Origin: Enterobacteriaceae bacterium B14
GTDB taxonomy: Bacteria > Pseudomonadota > Gammaproteobacteria > Enterobacterales > Enterobacteriaceae
Reading direction: 5' to 3'
Assembly: GCA_000307305.1 (NCBI GenBank)
Contig: DF158882.1
Span: 1,833,454 to 1,877,477, forward strand
Length of the DNA: 44,024 nucleotides
The translations under genes and the position numbers were made by a program. The notes under the pieces are model-generated. The model was not told the origin of the DNA, ran no database searches, and saw only the letters and a list, made by a program, of their open reading frames with translations. Within the stretch, counting starts at the first letter, position 1; each line of letters starts with the position of its first letter. Positions 10,705-19,832 of the stretch are shown piece after piece.

Positions 10705-11391
10705 ATGAAAATTCTGATTGCCGAAGATGATACGAATATCCGTAACGGTTTAAGTGAGGTTTTGAGTAAAGAGGGATATACCCCTATCCTCGCTGAAAAT
10801 GGCAAAGTTGCACTAGATAAATATCATCAGGACAAACCTGACTTTATTATTCTGGATATTATGATGCCTGAACTGGATGGCTACTCTGTTTGTCGTGAAA
10901 TTCGCAAAGACAATGAGTTAACGCCTATCATTTTTCTTTCTGCCAAAGATGAAGAGATAGACCGTGTTGTGGGGTTAGAACTCGGCGCAGATGATTACAT
11001 CAGCAAACCCTTCGGCATCCATGAAATCAGAGCCAGAATCAAAACGATTGCCCGTAGATGCTTACGAAATTTACCGCAAAATAAAAATAACGCCTTTTCC
11101 TTCGGCGATCTCGAGATTCACCCTAGCGAGCTATGTGCTATACGCCATAACGATCGTATTGAGCTTTCATTACGTGAGGTGAATATCCTCACCTGCCTTT
11201 ATCAAAATAAAAATAAGGTGGTAACGCGAGATATGCTGTTCGATTTTGCTTGGGGTTATGACCACCAGCCAAATAGCCGGACACTCGATCAACATATATC
11301 GAAACTGCGCAAAGCGATCGAGCTAGACCCGCTAAATCCGCTCTTAATCCGTACCGTACATGGGTCAGGATACCGCTATACCACAGTTTAA
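10705..11391 (+). CDS. OmpR/PhoB-family response regulator of the VWA cassette
   Basis: A DNA-binding response regulator of 228 residues. The receiver domain has the acidic pair E7-D8-D9, phosphoacceptor D51 in IILDIMMPELDG, and K101 in SKPFG. The C-terminal winged helix shows the usual SLREVNILTCL and SRTLDQHISKLRKAIE segments. It follows its kinase by four bases, so the two are cotranscribed and almost certainly form a pair. Target genes cannot be read from the sequence; the VWA gene upstream is the obvious first candidate. Confidence 0.94.
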   Translation: MKILIAEDDTNIRNGLSEVLSKEGYTPILAENGKVALDKYHQDKPDFIILDIMMPELDGYSVCREIRKDNELTPIIFLSAKDEEIDRVVGLELGADDYISKPFGIHEIRARIKTIARRCLRNLPQNKNNAFSFGDLEIHPSELCAIRHNDRIELSLREVNILTCLYQNKNKVVTRDMLFDFAWGYDHQPNSRTLDQHISKLRKAIELDPLNPLLIRTVHGSGYRYTTV

Positions 11392-11520
11392 ATCGGCATT
11401 TTCGTTACATCTCCGATAGTACTTAGCCATACACTGTAAATTAATACAGTATATGGCTTGCGAATAGACTCTCATTTCCGCTATTCTCCAAGGTGTTATT
11501 GGCCTTATCGTGTAGGAAAT

Positions 11521-12252
11521 ATGCCCCCTCTTTATTCATCTAATTCAAGTACATTATTGCGCTTTATCCTATTGCTCAGCATAGGATGTCTCTCCTCGTT
11601 TATTTCTCTTTCTGCCGATGCAAATATGCCGCTCAACTTCGGACAGGCCAAGGCCAGAGCCATCAAGATTCATCAAAAATCACCTTCAACGTTTTATTGT
11701 GGCTGCCCTATCAAGTGGGAAGGCAAGAAAGGTGTTCCACAATTAAAATCCTGCGGTTACAGCGTGCGTACCAATAAAGAGCGTGCATCACGCATTGAGT
11801 GGGAGCATGTGGTACCTGCGGCACATTTAGGGTACCAGCTCAAATGCTGGAAAGACGGTGGCAGGAAAAACTGCGCTAAAGATGAGCGCTTTCAGATTTT
11901 GGAAGGCGATATTCACAATATGCAGCCTGCCATTGGTGAGATTAATGCCGACCGTAACAATTTTGCCTTCTCCCAATGGAACGGCGGAGAAAGACAATAT
12001 GGGCGCTGTGAAATGAAAGTCGACTTTAAGAATAAAATTGTCGAGCCGCCAAATAGAGCGAAAGGCGCGATAGCACGCACTTACTTTTACATGCGAGATA
12101 CCTATCAAATCACACTATCACGCCAGCAAACCCAACTATTCGCAGTCTGGGATAAACGCTTTCCCCCATCCAAATGGGAGTGCCAAAGAGATAATGCTAT
12201 CGCCGCCGTACAGGGAAACCATAATCCCTATATTCAACGCGCCTGCCGTTAG
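11521..12252 (+). CDS. endA: Periplasmic endonuclease I
   Basis: EndA cuts double-stranded DNA in the periplasm. From the ATG at 11521 the protein has 243 residues, near the usual 235. It begins with a signal peptide of about 34 residues (hydrophobic core [19 protein letters not shown]) that ends at SADA. The active-site region [10 protein letters not shown] with H96 and the [16 protein letters not shown] segment are intact. Cysteines typical of the family occur in [27 protein letters not shown] and the C-terminus. An in-frame start 21 codons further up would only lengthen the signal region, so the internal ATG with GTAGGAAAT before it is preferred. Confidence 0.93.
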   Translation: MPPLYSSNSSTLLRFILLLSIGCLSSFISLSADANMPLNFGQAKARAIKIHQKSPSTFYCGCPIKWEGKKGVPQLKSCGYSVRTNKERASRIEWEHVVPAAHLGYQLKCWKDGGRKNCAKDERFQILEGDIHNMQPAIGEINADRNNFAFSQWNGGERQYGRCEMKVDFKNKIVEPPNRAKGAIARTYFYMRDTYQITLSRQQTQLFAVWDKRFPPSKWECQRDNAIAAVQGNHNPYIQRACR

Positions 12253-12325
12253 GTTCTAGGAAATTAGCCTCCGCTATTCTCGCCACTGAGCATAATGAGT
12301 TAACATTGCGTCAATGCACCTAAAC

Positions 12326-12350
12326 CACGCCCATATCGCGGCGTTTTTGG
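12326..12350 (+). terminator. Possible endA terminator
   Basis: ACGCC (12327-12331) pairs with GGCGT (12340-12344) and is followed by TTTTT. The stem is short with an eight-base loop, so termination may be partial. It lies between endA and rsmE. Confidence 0.45.
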
Positions 12351-12402
12351 TTTAACAACAGTAACAAGAGCTAACTCTTTTATTTATTGGGAATATATAT
12401 CT

Positions 12403-13134
12403 ATGCGTGTACCTCGCATCTACCACCCAGAACAACTGCACGATAACAGCGACATCACGCTGAGTGATGATGCCTCCAATCACGTGGGTAGAGTGTTAAG
12501 AATGGCTAAAGGCGATGCAATACAGTTATTCGATGGCAGTAACCGCATTTTCGCCGCAGAAATTACACAGGTAGATAAAAAACAGGTGCACGTTAAGCTG
12601 GGCAAAGGGGAGATAGATAATATCGAATCCCCTCTAGACCTTCACTTAGGGCAAGTCATCTCCCGCGGCGATAAGATGGAATTCACTATTCAAAAATCTA
12701 TCGAGCTTGGCGTGAATACCATCACACCTCTGTTTTCAGAACGCTGTGGTGTTAAGTTAGACGGTGAACGCTTAGAGAAAAAACTTCAGCAGTGGCAAAA
12801 AATTGCTATTGCTGCTTGTGAACAGTGCGGTCGTAATACCGTGCCGGAGATCCGCCCAGTAATGGCGTTGGAGTCTTGGTGCCAAGAGGAAGATGACAGC
12901 CTCAAGCTCAATCTTCACCCAAGAGCCCAACACAGTATTAATACGCTACCGCTACCCGTCCAACGCGTTAGACTACTGATTGGCCCTGAAGGGGGTTTAT
13001 CAGCCGATGAAATTGATATGACCGCTCGCTATAGTTTTACTGATATTCTACTGGGCCCGCGTATTCTGCGTACAGAAACAGCGGCGCTGACCGTTATTAC
13101 CGCTTTACAGGTTCGTTTCGGCGATCTGGGTTAA
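12403..13134 (+). CDS. rsmE: 16S rRNA m3U1498 methyltransferase
   Basis: RsmE methylates N3 of U1498 in 16S rRNA using S-adenosylmethionine. The 243 residues equal the E. coli length. The N-terminal RNA-binding part begins [12 protein letters not shown]. The C-terminal SPOUT knot has the typical [13 protein letters not shown] and [16 protein letters not shown] segments that bind the cofactor. It is followed ten bases later by gshB, an arrangement conserved in enterobacteria. The ribosome binding site is weak (GGGAATAT, long spacing). Confidence 0.96.
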   Translation: MRVPRIYHPEQLHDNSDITLSDDASNHVGRVLRMAKGDAIQLFDGSNRIFAAEITQVDKKQVHVKLGKGEIDNIESPLDLHLGQVISRGDKMEFTIQKSIELGVNTITPLFSERCGVKLDGERLEKKLQQWQKIAIAACEQCGRNTVPEIRPVMALESWCQEEDDSLKLNLHPRAQHSINTLPLPVQRVRLLIGPEGGLSADEIDMTARYSFTDILLGPRILRTETAALTVITALQVRFGDLG

Positions 13135-13144
13135 GGAGAAGAGA

Positions 13145-14095
13145 ATGATTAAGCTCGGTATCGTGATGGATCCTATTTCATCCATCAATATCAAAAAAGA
13201 CACCAGTTTCGCCATGTTGCTGGAAGCCCAGCGTCGTGGTTGGGAACTGTATTATATGGAAATGAACGATCTGTATCTTCATGCCGGTGAAGCCCGCGCC
13301 AGAACCCGCCGTGTCACGGTGAAAGAAGATAAAGAGGAGTGGTATACCTTAAGCGATGAAGCAGATACCTCTCTACAGGATCTCGATGCGATCCTAATGC
13401 GTAAAGATCCCCCTTTTGACACCGAATATATCTACGCGACCTATATTCTTGAACGTGCCGAAGTGAAAGGAACGTTGATCGTTAATAAACCGCAAAGCCT
13501 GCGCGACTGTAATGAAAAGCTGTTCACTGCATGGTTCCCAGAGTTGACGCCAGATACACTGGTCACTCGCAGTGCAGCGCTGATTCGCAAATTCTATGAA
13601 AAGCATGGTGACATCATCCTGAAACCACTCGATGGTATGGGTGGCTCGTCAATATTCCGTGTTAAACCAAACGATCCAAACCTTTCTGTCATCATTGAAA
13701 CCCTGACCGAGCTTGGCAACCGTTTTTGTATGGCGCAGAACTTTATCCCCGCTATTACCGAAGGCGACAAACGTGTTCTCGTCGTTGACGGAGAACCTGT
13801 ACCTTACTGCTTGGCGCGTATCCCACAAAAAGGTGAGACTCGCGGTAATTTAGCCGCAGGCGGCCGTGGTGAAGCTCGTCCTCTGAGCGAAAGCGATTGG
13901 AAAATTGCCCGTGCAGTTGCACCAACCCTTAAAGAAAAAGGCCTTATCTTTGTTGGTCTAGATATCATTGGCGATCGTTTAACTGAAATTAACGTTACCA
14001 GCCCGACCTGCGCCCGTGAAATCGAAGCCGCATTCCCTATCTCTGTAACGGGTATGCTGATGGATGCAATAGAAAAACGTCTTGGTAAAAAATAG
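13145..14095 (+). CDS. gshB: Glutathione synthetase
   Basis: GshB joins gamma-glutamylcysteine and glycine with ATP to make glutathione. At 316 residues it matches E. coli GshB in full. The ATP-grasp fold is recognised by KPLDGMGGSSIFR, the ETRGNLAAGGRGE loop, and the magnesium-binding VGLDIIGDRLTEINVTSPTC region. TAAGGAGAAGAGA precedes the ATG. It follows rsmE by ten bases and is cotranscribed with it; a strong hairpin lies about 90 bases past the stop. Confidence 0.97.
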   Translation: MIKLGIVMDPISSINIKKDTSFAMLLEAQRRGWELYYMEMNDLYLHAGEARARTRRVTVKEDKEEWYTLSDEADTSLQDLDAILMRKDPPFDTEYIYATYILERAEVKGTLIVNKPQSLRDCNEKLFTAWFPELTPDTLVTRSAALIRKFYEKHGDIILKPLDGMGGSSIFRVKPNDPNLSVIIETLTELGNRFCMAQNFIPAITEGDKRVLVVDGEPVPYCLARIPQKGETRGNLAAGGRGEARPLSESDWKIARAVAPTLKEKGLIFVGLDIIGDRLTEINVTSPTCAREIEAAFPISVTGMLMDAIEKRLGKK

Positions 14096-14187
14096 GTTGG
14101 CAGGAAATCAGCTTGTGCAATTAACCACTTGAAAAATGAATAGTAGCTAGTCTTTTGTGTGAACTGAGATCAACCCATTGTTTATTC

Positions 14188-14222
14188 ACTGGAGCGCAGG
14201 AAAACAGCGCTCCAGTCATCTT
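14188..14222 (+). terminator. Hairpin terminator after gshB
   Basis: ACTGGAGCGC (14188-14197) and GCGCTCCAGT (14207-14216) form a perfect stem with a nine-base loop. The following CATCTTTAC is only modestly T-rich. Position after gshB and stem strength favour a terminator. Confidence 0.65.
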
Positions 14223-14380
14223 TACTCAAACCCCAGTCTCTTCGTTTCAAATAAGATGCTTGCAACAAAAAAATCGGCCTAACATCTTAACCTTGGCCTT
14301 TGAGCAGTGACTTCCCTCGATAGAATACGCATACTACCCCCAGACTTTTCCCCTAAAACATGACGGCCAATAAACACAGC

Positions 14381-14944
14381 ATGAACCTACAACACCACTT
14401 TTTGATTGCCATGCCAACGCTGCAAGATCCTTACTTTCAACGCGCCGTTGTTTATATTTGTGAACACAATGAAGATGGTGCAATGGGGCTGATTATTAAT
14501 AAGCCCGCCGAACGACTTACCGTTGAGAACTTATTAAAGAAGCTCTCGATTAATCCAGTGCCGCGTGCAGAAGGCGTTAATCTAGATAGCCCTATATTTC
14601 TCGGTGGCCCACTTGCAGACGATCGCGGGTTTATTCTTCATACGCCACAGGACAATTTCAGCTCTAGCCTACAAATATCCGATGACACCATGATCACAAC
14701 ATCAAAAGATGTTTTAAAAACCATGGGCACCACACGCCAGCCTAAAAATGTACTGATATCGCTAGGGTATGCCGGTTGGGAAGTGGGTCAATTAGAGAAC
14801 GAGATATTAGAGAATGCTTGGTTAACGGTAAAAGCCGATCCCGAGATCCTATTCAATACGCCTATTTCTGAACGCTGGCACGCGGCGGCTAAAAAGCTGG
14901 GCATTGATATTCATAACATCGCGTTAGAAGCGGGGCATGCATAA
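14381..14944 (+). CDS. yqgE: YqgE/AlgH family protein
   Basis: A conserved cytoplasmic protein of the UPF0301/AlgH family; its biochemical role is not established. The ATG at 14381 gives [12 protein letters not shown] and the usual 187 residues. An ATG at 14360 would add seven residues; neither has a clear ribosome binding site, so the choice rests on family length. Family segments [24 protein letters not shown] and [12 protein letters not shown] are present. Its TAA overlaps the yqgF ATG by one base, so the two are translationally coupled. Confidence 0.9.
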   Translation: MNLQHHFLIAMPTLQDPYFQRAVVYICEHNEDGAMGLIINKPAERLTVENLLKKLSINPVPRAEGVNLDSPIFLGGPLADDRGFILHTPQDNFSSSLQISDDTMITTSKDVLKTMGTTRQPKNVLISLGYAGWEVGQLENEILENAWLTVKADPEILFNTPISERWHAAAKKLGIDIHNIALEAGHA

Positions 14945-15369
14945 TGTCTAGCCGCACAATTATTGCCTTCGATTTCGGTACTAAAAGTATTGGTGCTGCT
15001 ATCGGTCAGGAAATTACGGGCACAGCACGCCCGCTCTCCTCATTTAAAGCGAATGACGGTTCCCCCGATTGGCAAAAGGTTGAAAAAATGCTGCGCGAGT
15101 GGCAACCCGACCTTGTGGTAGTTGGCCTCCCGTTAAACATGGACGGAACGGAACAACCGCTAACCGCACTGGCTCGTAAATTCGCAAACCGCCTACACGG
15201 CAGGTTTGGCGTGCAAGTTGCGCTACAGGATGAGCGGTTGAGCACAGTAGAAGCTCGGGCTGATCTCTTCGATCGCGGTGGTTACCGTGCCTTGGATAAA
15301 GGCAGCGTAGATGCCGCCTCTGCCGTCATCATCCTTGAAAGTTGGTTTGAGGAACAAGCAGGCCATTAA
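14944..15369 (+). CDS. yqgF: YqgF/RuvX, pre-16S rRNA nuclease
   Basis: An RNase H-fold nuclease that processes the 5' end of 16S rRNA precursor; it is also called RuvX because of similarity to RuvC. The acidic residue of the fold lies in [13 protein letters not shown] near the N-terminus, and DERLSTVEA plus the C-terminal [16 protein letters not shown] complete the site. The 141 residues are typical. It overlaps yqgE by one base. Its 3' end faces yggR across a short stretch of near-repeats. Confidence 0.94.
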   Translation: MSSRTIIAFDFGTKSIGAAIGQEITGTARPLSSFKANDGSPDWQKVEKMLREWQPDLVVVGLPLNMDGTEQPLTALARKFANRLHGRFGVQVALQDERLSTVEARADLFDRGGYRALDKGSVDAASAVIILESWFEEQAGH

Positions 15370-15412
15370 TCACTAGTCATTTATCACTTATCACTAGTTA
15401 TTAATCACTACA
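15367..15412. repeat. Cluster of short ATCACTA-type direct repeats
   Basis: Between the convergent yqgF and yggR genes, ATCACTAGT occurs twice and related ATCACTTATCACTA and TTATTAATCACTA units fill the remainder. About five copies of a seven-base core fall within 46 bases. The function is unknown; slipped-strand expansion of a spacer is the simplest view. Confidence 0.5.
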
Positions 15413-16433
15413 GCGCTGCAATAGCATTGAGCTTATCCTCTTCGGTAATCAATTCTTGTGCAGCTCTGGCTAAAATTCCCTGTTCCATTGACTGCATACC
15501 AAGATGTTTGCTGGTTTGCAACACACTCAGTAACTGGTGGGTTTTTCCCTCTCGAATCAGGCTGCTTACCGCCGGTGTCCCTAGTAACACCTCAAAGACA
15601 GCAATTCTGCCGCCCTCCTTTCTTGGTAGTAATTTCTGAGCAATAACACCTCTCAGGCTGCTTGCTAGCTGTGCACGGACAAAAGCCTTTTCTTCTGCAG
15701 GGAAAACATCAACAAGGCGCTCTATCGTCTGAATCGCAGAGCGGGTATGCAACGATGCCAGTACTAAATGCCCCGTTTCTGCCGCAGTTAATGCCAAGCG
15801 AATCGTCGCAGGATCGCGAAGCTCACCTAACAAAATAATATCGGGATCTTCCCGCAAAGCCGCTCTCAGTGCTGTCATAAAAGAGGCTGAATGTGGCCCA
15901 ATTTCTCGCTGTTGAATCAGGCTTCTACGGCTGGTATGAATGAACTCTATAGGGTCTTCCATTGTGAGAATATGCTGAGCTACAGTACGATTTAGCTCCC
16001 CCACCAGCGCCGCTAATGTCGTTGATTTGCCACTCCCTGTCGCCCCTGTCACTAAAATAATGCCATCACGCTGATGTAGCAGCGCTGTTAGAGCAGTAGG
16101 CGCATCCAACTCATCCATATCTGGAATACGTGTAGGAATGTGGCGAAAGGCAGCAGATATTCCTTGCCGCTGTTGAAATAGATTACCTCTCAGCCGCACA
16201 TTATCATCTAGCATCAGGGCATAATCTAATTCGCCATCACGAGCCAATTGCTCGCTCTGTGATACTGTTAACGTAGGTTGTAGCCATGACATTAACTGTT
16301 GATGGTTCAGTATCTCATCACCAAATGCTTTCAATGCGCCATCGACTCTCATCATCGGTCTATACCCAGAGGAGAGATGTAGGTCGGATGCTCTGGATTG
16401 GATACTTCTCATGATTAACTCGTTTAAGGCCAT
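15408..16433 (-). CDS. yggR: PilT-like ATPase YggR
   Basis: A hexameric secretion-type ATPase of the PilT/GspE superfamily. Walker A is GATGSGKSTT, the Asp box lies in ILTMEDPIEFIH, and Walker B is ILLGELRDPATI; the AAETGHLVLASLHT histidine box is present. Length is 341 residues from the third of three consecutive ATGs, chosen because AAGGGAG sits six bases before it. PilT proteins retract type IV pili, but YggR stands apart from any pilus genes here and its partner is unknown. Transcribed away from yggS. Confidence 0.9.
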   Translation of the reverse strand: MALNELIMRSIQSRASDLHLSSGYRPMMRVDGALKAFGDEILNHQQLMSWLQPTLTVSQSEQLARDGELDYALMLDDNVRLRGNLFQQRQGISAAFRHIPTRIPDMDELDAPTALTALLHQRDGIILVTGATGSGKSTTLAALVGELNRTVAQHILTMEDPIEFIHTSRRSLIQQREIGPHSASFMTALRAALREDPDIILLGELRDPATIRLALTAAETGHLVLASLHTRSAIQTIERLVDVFPAEEKAFVRAQLASSLRGVIAQKLLPRKEGGRIAVFEVLLGTPAVSSLIREGKTHQLLSVLQTSKHLGMQSMEQGILARAAQELITEEDKLNAIAAL

Positions 16434-16708
16434 CATCATCTCCCTTAATGAGGCATAACCCCCGGAATTTGGACAGGCGATATCTATATCCTGAAAACAA
16501 AGCGTTACTGGGATAAAATGTCCACATTGTGGTGGTGATGCGAAACGCTTTCAGAAAATCTCTGCAATATGCAGGTTATTTTCTGCCAAACACCGAGAAG
16601 CCTCGCAGCCTTGCCCGCACTCGCCAATAAAAGCGGAATCTGGGTTGTTGAAAAAGAATCAAACAGAGATAATGCGACCATGCAGCCGAATAGGTATGAA
16701 AGAGATTA

Positions 16709-17464
16709 ATGAGCACAATCCAACAGAATTTGCAGGCTGTCAGAAGCCGCATTGATGCCGCGACACAACGCTGTCACCGAGCATCAGAGGACGTTACCCT
16801 TCTCGCCGTGAGTAAAACCAAACCCATTGCAGACCTTGAAGAGGCGATCTCTGCAGGGCAACGTGCCTTTGGTGAAAACTATGTTCAAGAAGGCGTTGAT
16901 AAAGTTAAATATTTCTCCAAAAGAAGCGGGAGTGAGAGTTTAGAATGGCACTTTATCGGCCCATTACAGTCCAATAAAAGCCGATTAGTCGCCGAAAATT
17001 TTCACTGGATACATACCGTTGATCGTGCACGTATTGCACTGCGTCTAAACGATCAACGCCCAGAAGAACTCGCGCCTCTTAACGTGCTTATTCAGATTAA
17101 TATCAGTGATGAAGAGAGCAAATCCGGCATTACGCTAGCAGGCTTGGATGAGCTAGCCGCGCAAATTGCTGCCCTTCCCAGATTATGTCTGCGGGGATTA
17201 ATGGCGATACCTGCACCAGAGGCTGATGCCGCACGTCAGCTAGCTGTATTTCAACAGATGAATCAGGCATTTGTCACATTAAAATCACAATATCCCTGTG
17301 TGGACACACTCTCTATGGGAATGACAGACGATATGGATGCGGCTATTGCCGCCGGTAGTACAATGGTGCGTATTGGCACTGCTATTTTTGGTGCGCGCGA
17401 TTATGTGCCGACCAATAGCGGCGCTCTTCACAATACGCAGGCTAATAACACATTGGAGAGGTAG
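16709..17464 (+). CDS. yggS: YggS, PLP homeostasis protein
   Basis: A PLP-binding TIM-barrel protein (PROSC/YBL036C family) that keeps pyridoxal phosphate levels in balance; it has no known catalysis. The PLP lysine is K36 in LLAVSKTKP. Family segments FGENYVQEG, WHFIGPLQSNK and LSMGMTDDMDAAIAAGST are intact. The C-terminal end is extended by about 15 residues after GARDY compared with E. coli. It is the first gene of a six-gene run ending with hemW and is followed two bases later by proC. Confidence 0.95.
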   Translation: MSTIQQNLQAVRSRIDAATQRCHRASEDVTLLAVSKTKPIADLEEAISAGQRAFGENYVQEGVDKVKYFSKRSGSESLEWHFIGPLQSNKSRLVAENFHWIHTVDRARIALRLNDQRPEELAPLNVLIQINISDEESKSGITLAGLDELAAQIAALPRLCLRGLMAIPAPEADAARQLAVFQQMNQAFVTLKSQYPCVDTLSMGMTDDMDAAIAAGSTMVRIGTAIFGARDYVPTNSGALHNTQANNTLER

Positions 17465-17466
17465 GC

Positions 17467-18288
17467 ATGCAACATAGTAAAATTGCCTTCATTGGTGCTG
17501 GCAATATGGCTGGCGCTATTATTTCTGGCTTAGTTGCAAGCGGATATCCCGCAGATAAGATCAGCGTTTGTTCACCATCAACAACAAAACGCGATGTACT
17601 GGCGCAAAAATTAGGTGTTCATAGCAGCAGTGATAATAACCTCTGCGCTAAACAGGCGGATGTGATTGTATTAGCGGTTAAACCACAGTTAATGGCTGAA
17701 GTGTGTACCGCACTGAAAGAACATGTCGATTTCAGCAATAAACTCGTCCTCTCTATTGCTGCAGGTGTTCAAGTTCAGCGCTTCTATGAGCTGCTGGGGG
17801 ATAACCTGAATATCGTCCGTATTATGCCAAATACCCCTTCCCTTATTGGCAAAGGAATGAGTGGACTATATGCGCCACAGCAGGTTAGCCAGCAAGATCG
17901 GGACTTTACCGCCGAGCTAATGAGCGCCACAGGCAGAATTTGCTGGGTCGACACAGAGAAAGGGATTAATGACATTATTGCTGTTGCTGGCAGCGCACCT
18001 GCCTATTTCTTCCTGTTTATGGAAGCTATGCAACAAGAAGCGCTAAAACTCGGCTTTGATGCAGACACTGCACGGTTATTAGTACAACAAACCGCCGTTG
18101 GTGCTGCGGCAATGGCAGAGGCTAACCAAGACACTAGTTTTACGACGCTCCGTGAGCAAGTGACCTCGAAAGGGGGAACAACAGCAGAGGCACTACGCGT
18201 CTTTAACGAGCAACACCTGCCAGAAACCGTATCGAAAGCAATGCAAGCGGCCATTGCCCGAGCGACAGAAATGGAAAAGTTATTTTAA
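17467..18288 (+). CDS. proC: Pyrroline-5-carboxylate reductase
   Basis: ProC reduces pyrroline-5-carboxylate to proline with NAD(P)H, the last step of proline synthesis. The N-terminal Rossmann motif is FIGAGNMAGAIISG. The dimerisation domain carries AVAGSAPAYFFLFMEAM and the family signature TSKGGTTAEALRVF. At 273 residues it has the usual length. The start lies two bases after yggS with GAGAGGTAG in front. In E. coli proC is elsewhere on the chromosome; linkage to yggS is typical of other enterobacterial families and many other bacteria. Confidence 0.97.
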   Translation: MQHSKIAFIGAGNMAGAIISGLVASGYPADKISVCSPSTTKRDVLAQKLGVHSSSDNNLCAKQADVIVLAVKPQLMAEVCTALKEHVDFSNKLVLSIAAGVQVQRFYELLGDNLNIVRIMPNTPSLIGKGMSGLYAPQQVSQQDRDFTAELMSATGRICWVDTEKGINDIIAVAGSAPAYFFLFMEAMQQEALKLGFDADTARLLVQQTAVGAAAMAEANQDTSFTTLREQVTSKGGTTAEALRVFNEQHLPETVSKAMQAAIARATEMEKLF

Positions 18289-18326
18289 CACTCTTATTTT
18301 TCACTTGTTAATAAGGCGTATCGATA

Positions 18327-18896
18327 GTGAGTTTTACTATTTTTATTATCCAAACCGTTTTTAGCTTACTAACCATGTTGCTGCTCCTGCGCGCTTGGAT
18401 GCAATTTGCCAGAGTTGATTTTTATAATCCGCTCTCACAGTTTGTCGTGCGCTTTACCCAACCGGTCATTGCTCCTCTGCGTAGAATCATCCCTTCCATT
18501 GGCCCGATAGATACCGCGTCGGTGTTTCTAGCCTATGTCATGATCATCCTTAAGCTCGTGCTGCTTACATTGGTGATTGAACCGACTTTAGTTCTTTCTC
18601 CAACTTACCTGCTTATTGCGCTCGTTATGCTAATCAAAGCCATTGGTAAGATGATTTTTTGGGCATTAATTATGTTAGCCATTATGAGCTGGATTAGCCG
18701 AGGTAGCAGCCCTATCGAGTTTGCTTTAGCCCAACTCACCGACCCCATCTTAAAGCCAATTCGCCGGATTTTACCGGACACAGGGCCATTAGATTTCTCA
18801 GTTATGGCGGCCATGTTTATCCTGCTTGCACTGAACTATCTGGGAACGGATATTACCACATCAATCGGCATGGCTAGCTACTGGGTGGGTGGATGA
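18327..18896 (+). CDS. yggT: YggT-family membrane protein
   Basis: A small inner-membrane protein with two copies of the YggT unit, each a hydrophobic segment followed by FxNPxxQ-like and PIRRILP-like sequences: DFYNPLSQF...[13 protein letters not shown] in the first half and [10 protein letters not shown]...[13 protein letters not shown] in the second. About four to five membrane helices are predicted. Family members are linked to osmotic or potassium stress and, in other phyla, to assembly of membrane complexes. The start is GTG at 18327. Its end overlaps yggU by four bases. Confidence 0.93.
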   Translation: MSFTIFIIQTVFSLLTMLLLLRAWMQFARVDFYNPLSQFVVRFTQPVIAPLRRIIPSIGPIDTASVFLAYVMIILKLVLLTLVIEPTLVLSPTYLLIALVMLIKAIGKMIFWALIMLAIMSWISRGSSPIEFALAQLTDPILKPIRRILPDTGPLDFSVMAAMFILLALNYLGTDITTSIGMASYWVGG

Positions 18897-19189
18897 GTGC
18901 AGTCATCCAACAAGATGATGAGCTGATTATTAGGCTGTTTATTCAGCCTAAAGCCAGCAGAGACCAGATTGTTGGCCTGCACGGAGATGAAGTGAAAATT
19001 GCGATTACAGCACCCCCAGTAGATGGGCAGGCTAATGCCCATCTACTGAAATATCTGTCTAAGCAATTTCGCGTGGCAAAAAGTCAAATCATTATAGAGA
19101 AAGGTGAGCTGGGGCGGCATAAGCAGATCAGAATCCCCCATCCACAAGCTATACCCGCTGAAATTGCCGCTCTATTGAAGAGTGAGTAA
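18893..19189 (+). CDS. yggU: YggU, DUF167 family protein
   Basis: A 98-residue alpha/beta protein of the DUF167 (UPF0235) family with unknown function. The family signature [17 protein letters not shown] is present, together with [16 protein letters not shown]. It overlaps the end of yggT by four bases (ATGA), so the two are translationally coupled. Confidence 0.93.
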   Translation: MSAVIQQDDELIIRLFIQPKASRDQIVGLHGDEVKIAITAPPVDGQANAHLLKYLSKQFRVAKSQIIIEKGELGRHKQIRIPHPQAIPAEIAALLKSE

Positions 19190-19216
19190 AACACATCACC
19201 AACGAGGTTATCTGTT

Positions 19217-19825
19217 ATGCAAAAAGTCGTCCTAGCTACCGGTAATGCAGGGAAAGTTCTGGAGCTTGCCGATCTCCTTTCTGATTTCGGTTTGCACATT
19301 GTTGCCCAAACCGATCTTGGGGTCGATTCAGTAGAAGAGACTGGCCTCACATTTATAGAGAATGCCATTTTAAAAGCCCGCTACGCGGCAAAAATTACTG
19401 GGCTTCCCGCTATCGCAGATGACTCAGGATTAGCCGTGGATGCACTGGGAGGTGCGCCAGGGATTTACTCGGCACGCTATGCCGGTGAAGAAGGCAACGA
19501 CGAGAAGAATTTAGAGAAATTGCTGGTTGCCTTAAAAGATGTTCCTGAAGGAAAACGCGGTGCACAATTCCACTGCGTGCTGGTTTATATGCGCCACGCT
19601 GAAGACCCGACTCCACTGGTTTTCCACGGTGTGTGGGCCGGAGAGATAACACGCCAACGTGCAGGCTCAGGCGGTTTCGGCTACGACCCTATCTTTTATG
19701 TACCAGAACAGGGTTGCACCGCGGCAGAAATGACCAAAGATCAGAAACGTGCCGTCTCTCACCGTGGGCAGGCGTTAAAACTTTTACTCGCAGCCCTCGC
19801 TGATACCGAAATTAACAAGGCTTAA
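19217..19825 (+). CDS. rdgB: dITP/XTP pyrophosphatase
   Basis: RdgB hydrolyses non-canonical purine triphosphates (dITP, XTP) to monophosphates and so keeps deaminated bases out of DNA. The N-terminal substrate loop [11 protein letters not shown], the catalytic [22 protein letters not shown] and the C-terminal SHRGQALK that holds the base are all present. The length of 202 is close to E. coli (197). It lies inside the yggS to hemW run, seven bases before hemW. Confidence 0.96.
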   Translation: MQKVVLATGNAGKVLELADLLSDFGLHIVAQTDLGVDSVEETGLTFIENAILKARYAAKITGLPAIADDSGLAVDALGGAPGIYSARYAGEEGNDEKNLEKLLVALKDVPEGKRGAQFHCVLVYMRHAEDPTPLVFHGVWAGEITRQRAGSGGFGYDPIFYVPEQGCTAAEMTKDQKRAVSHRGQALKLLLAALADTEINKA

Positions 19826-19832
19826 ACGACGA

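Noticed and set aside
16495..16750. About 80 open codons upstream of yggS with a zinc-knuckle-like KCPHCGGDAKRFQ segment
   Set aside because: No start codon with a ribosome binding site, overlap with the yggS start, and no family resemblance beyond the short cysteine motif.
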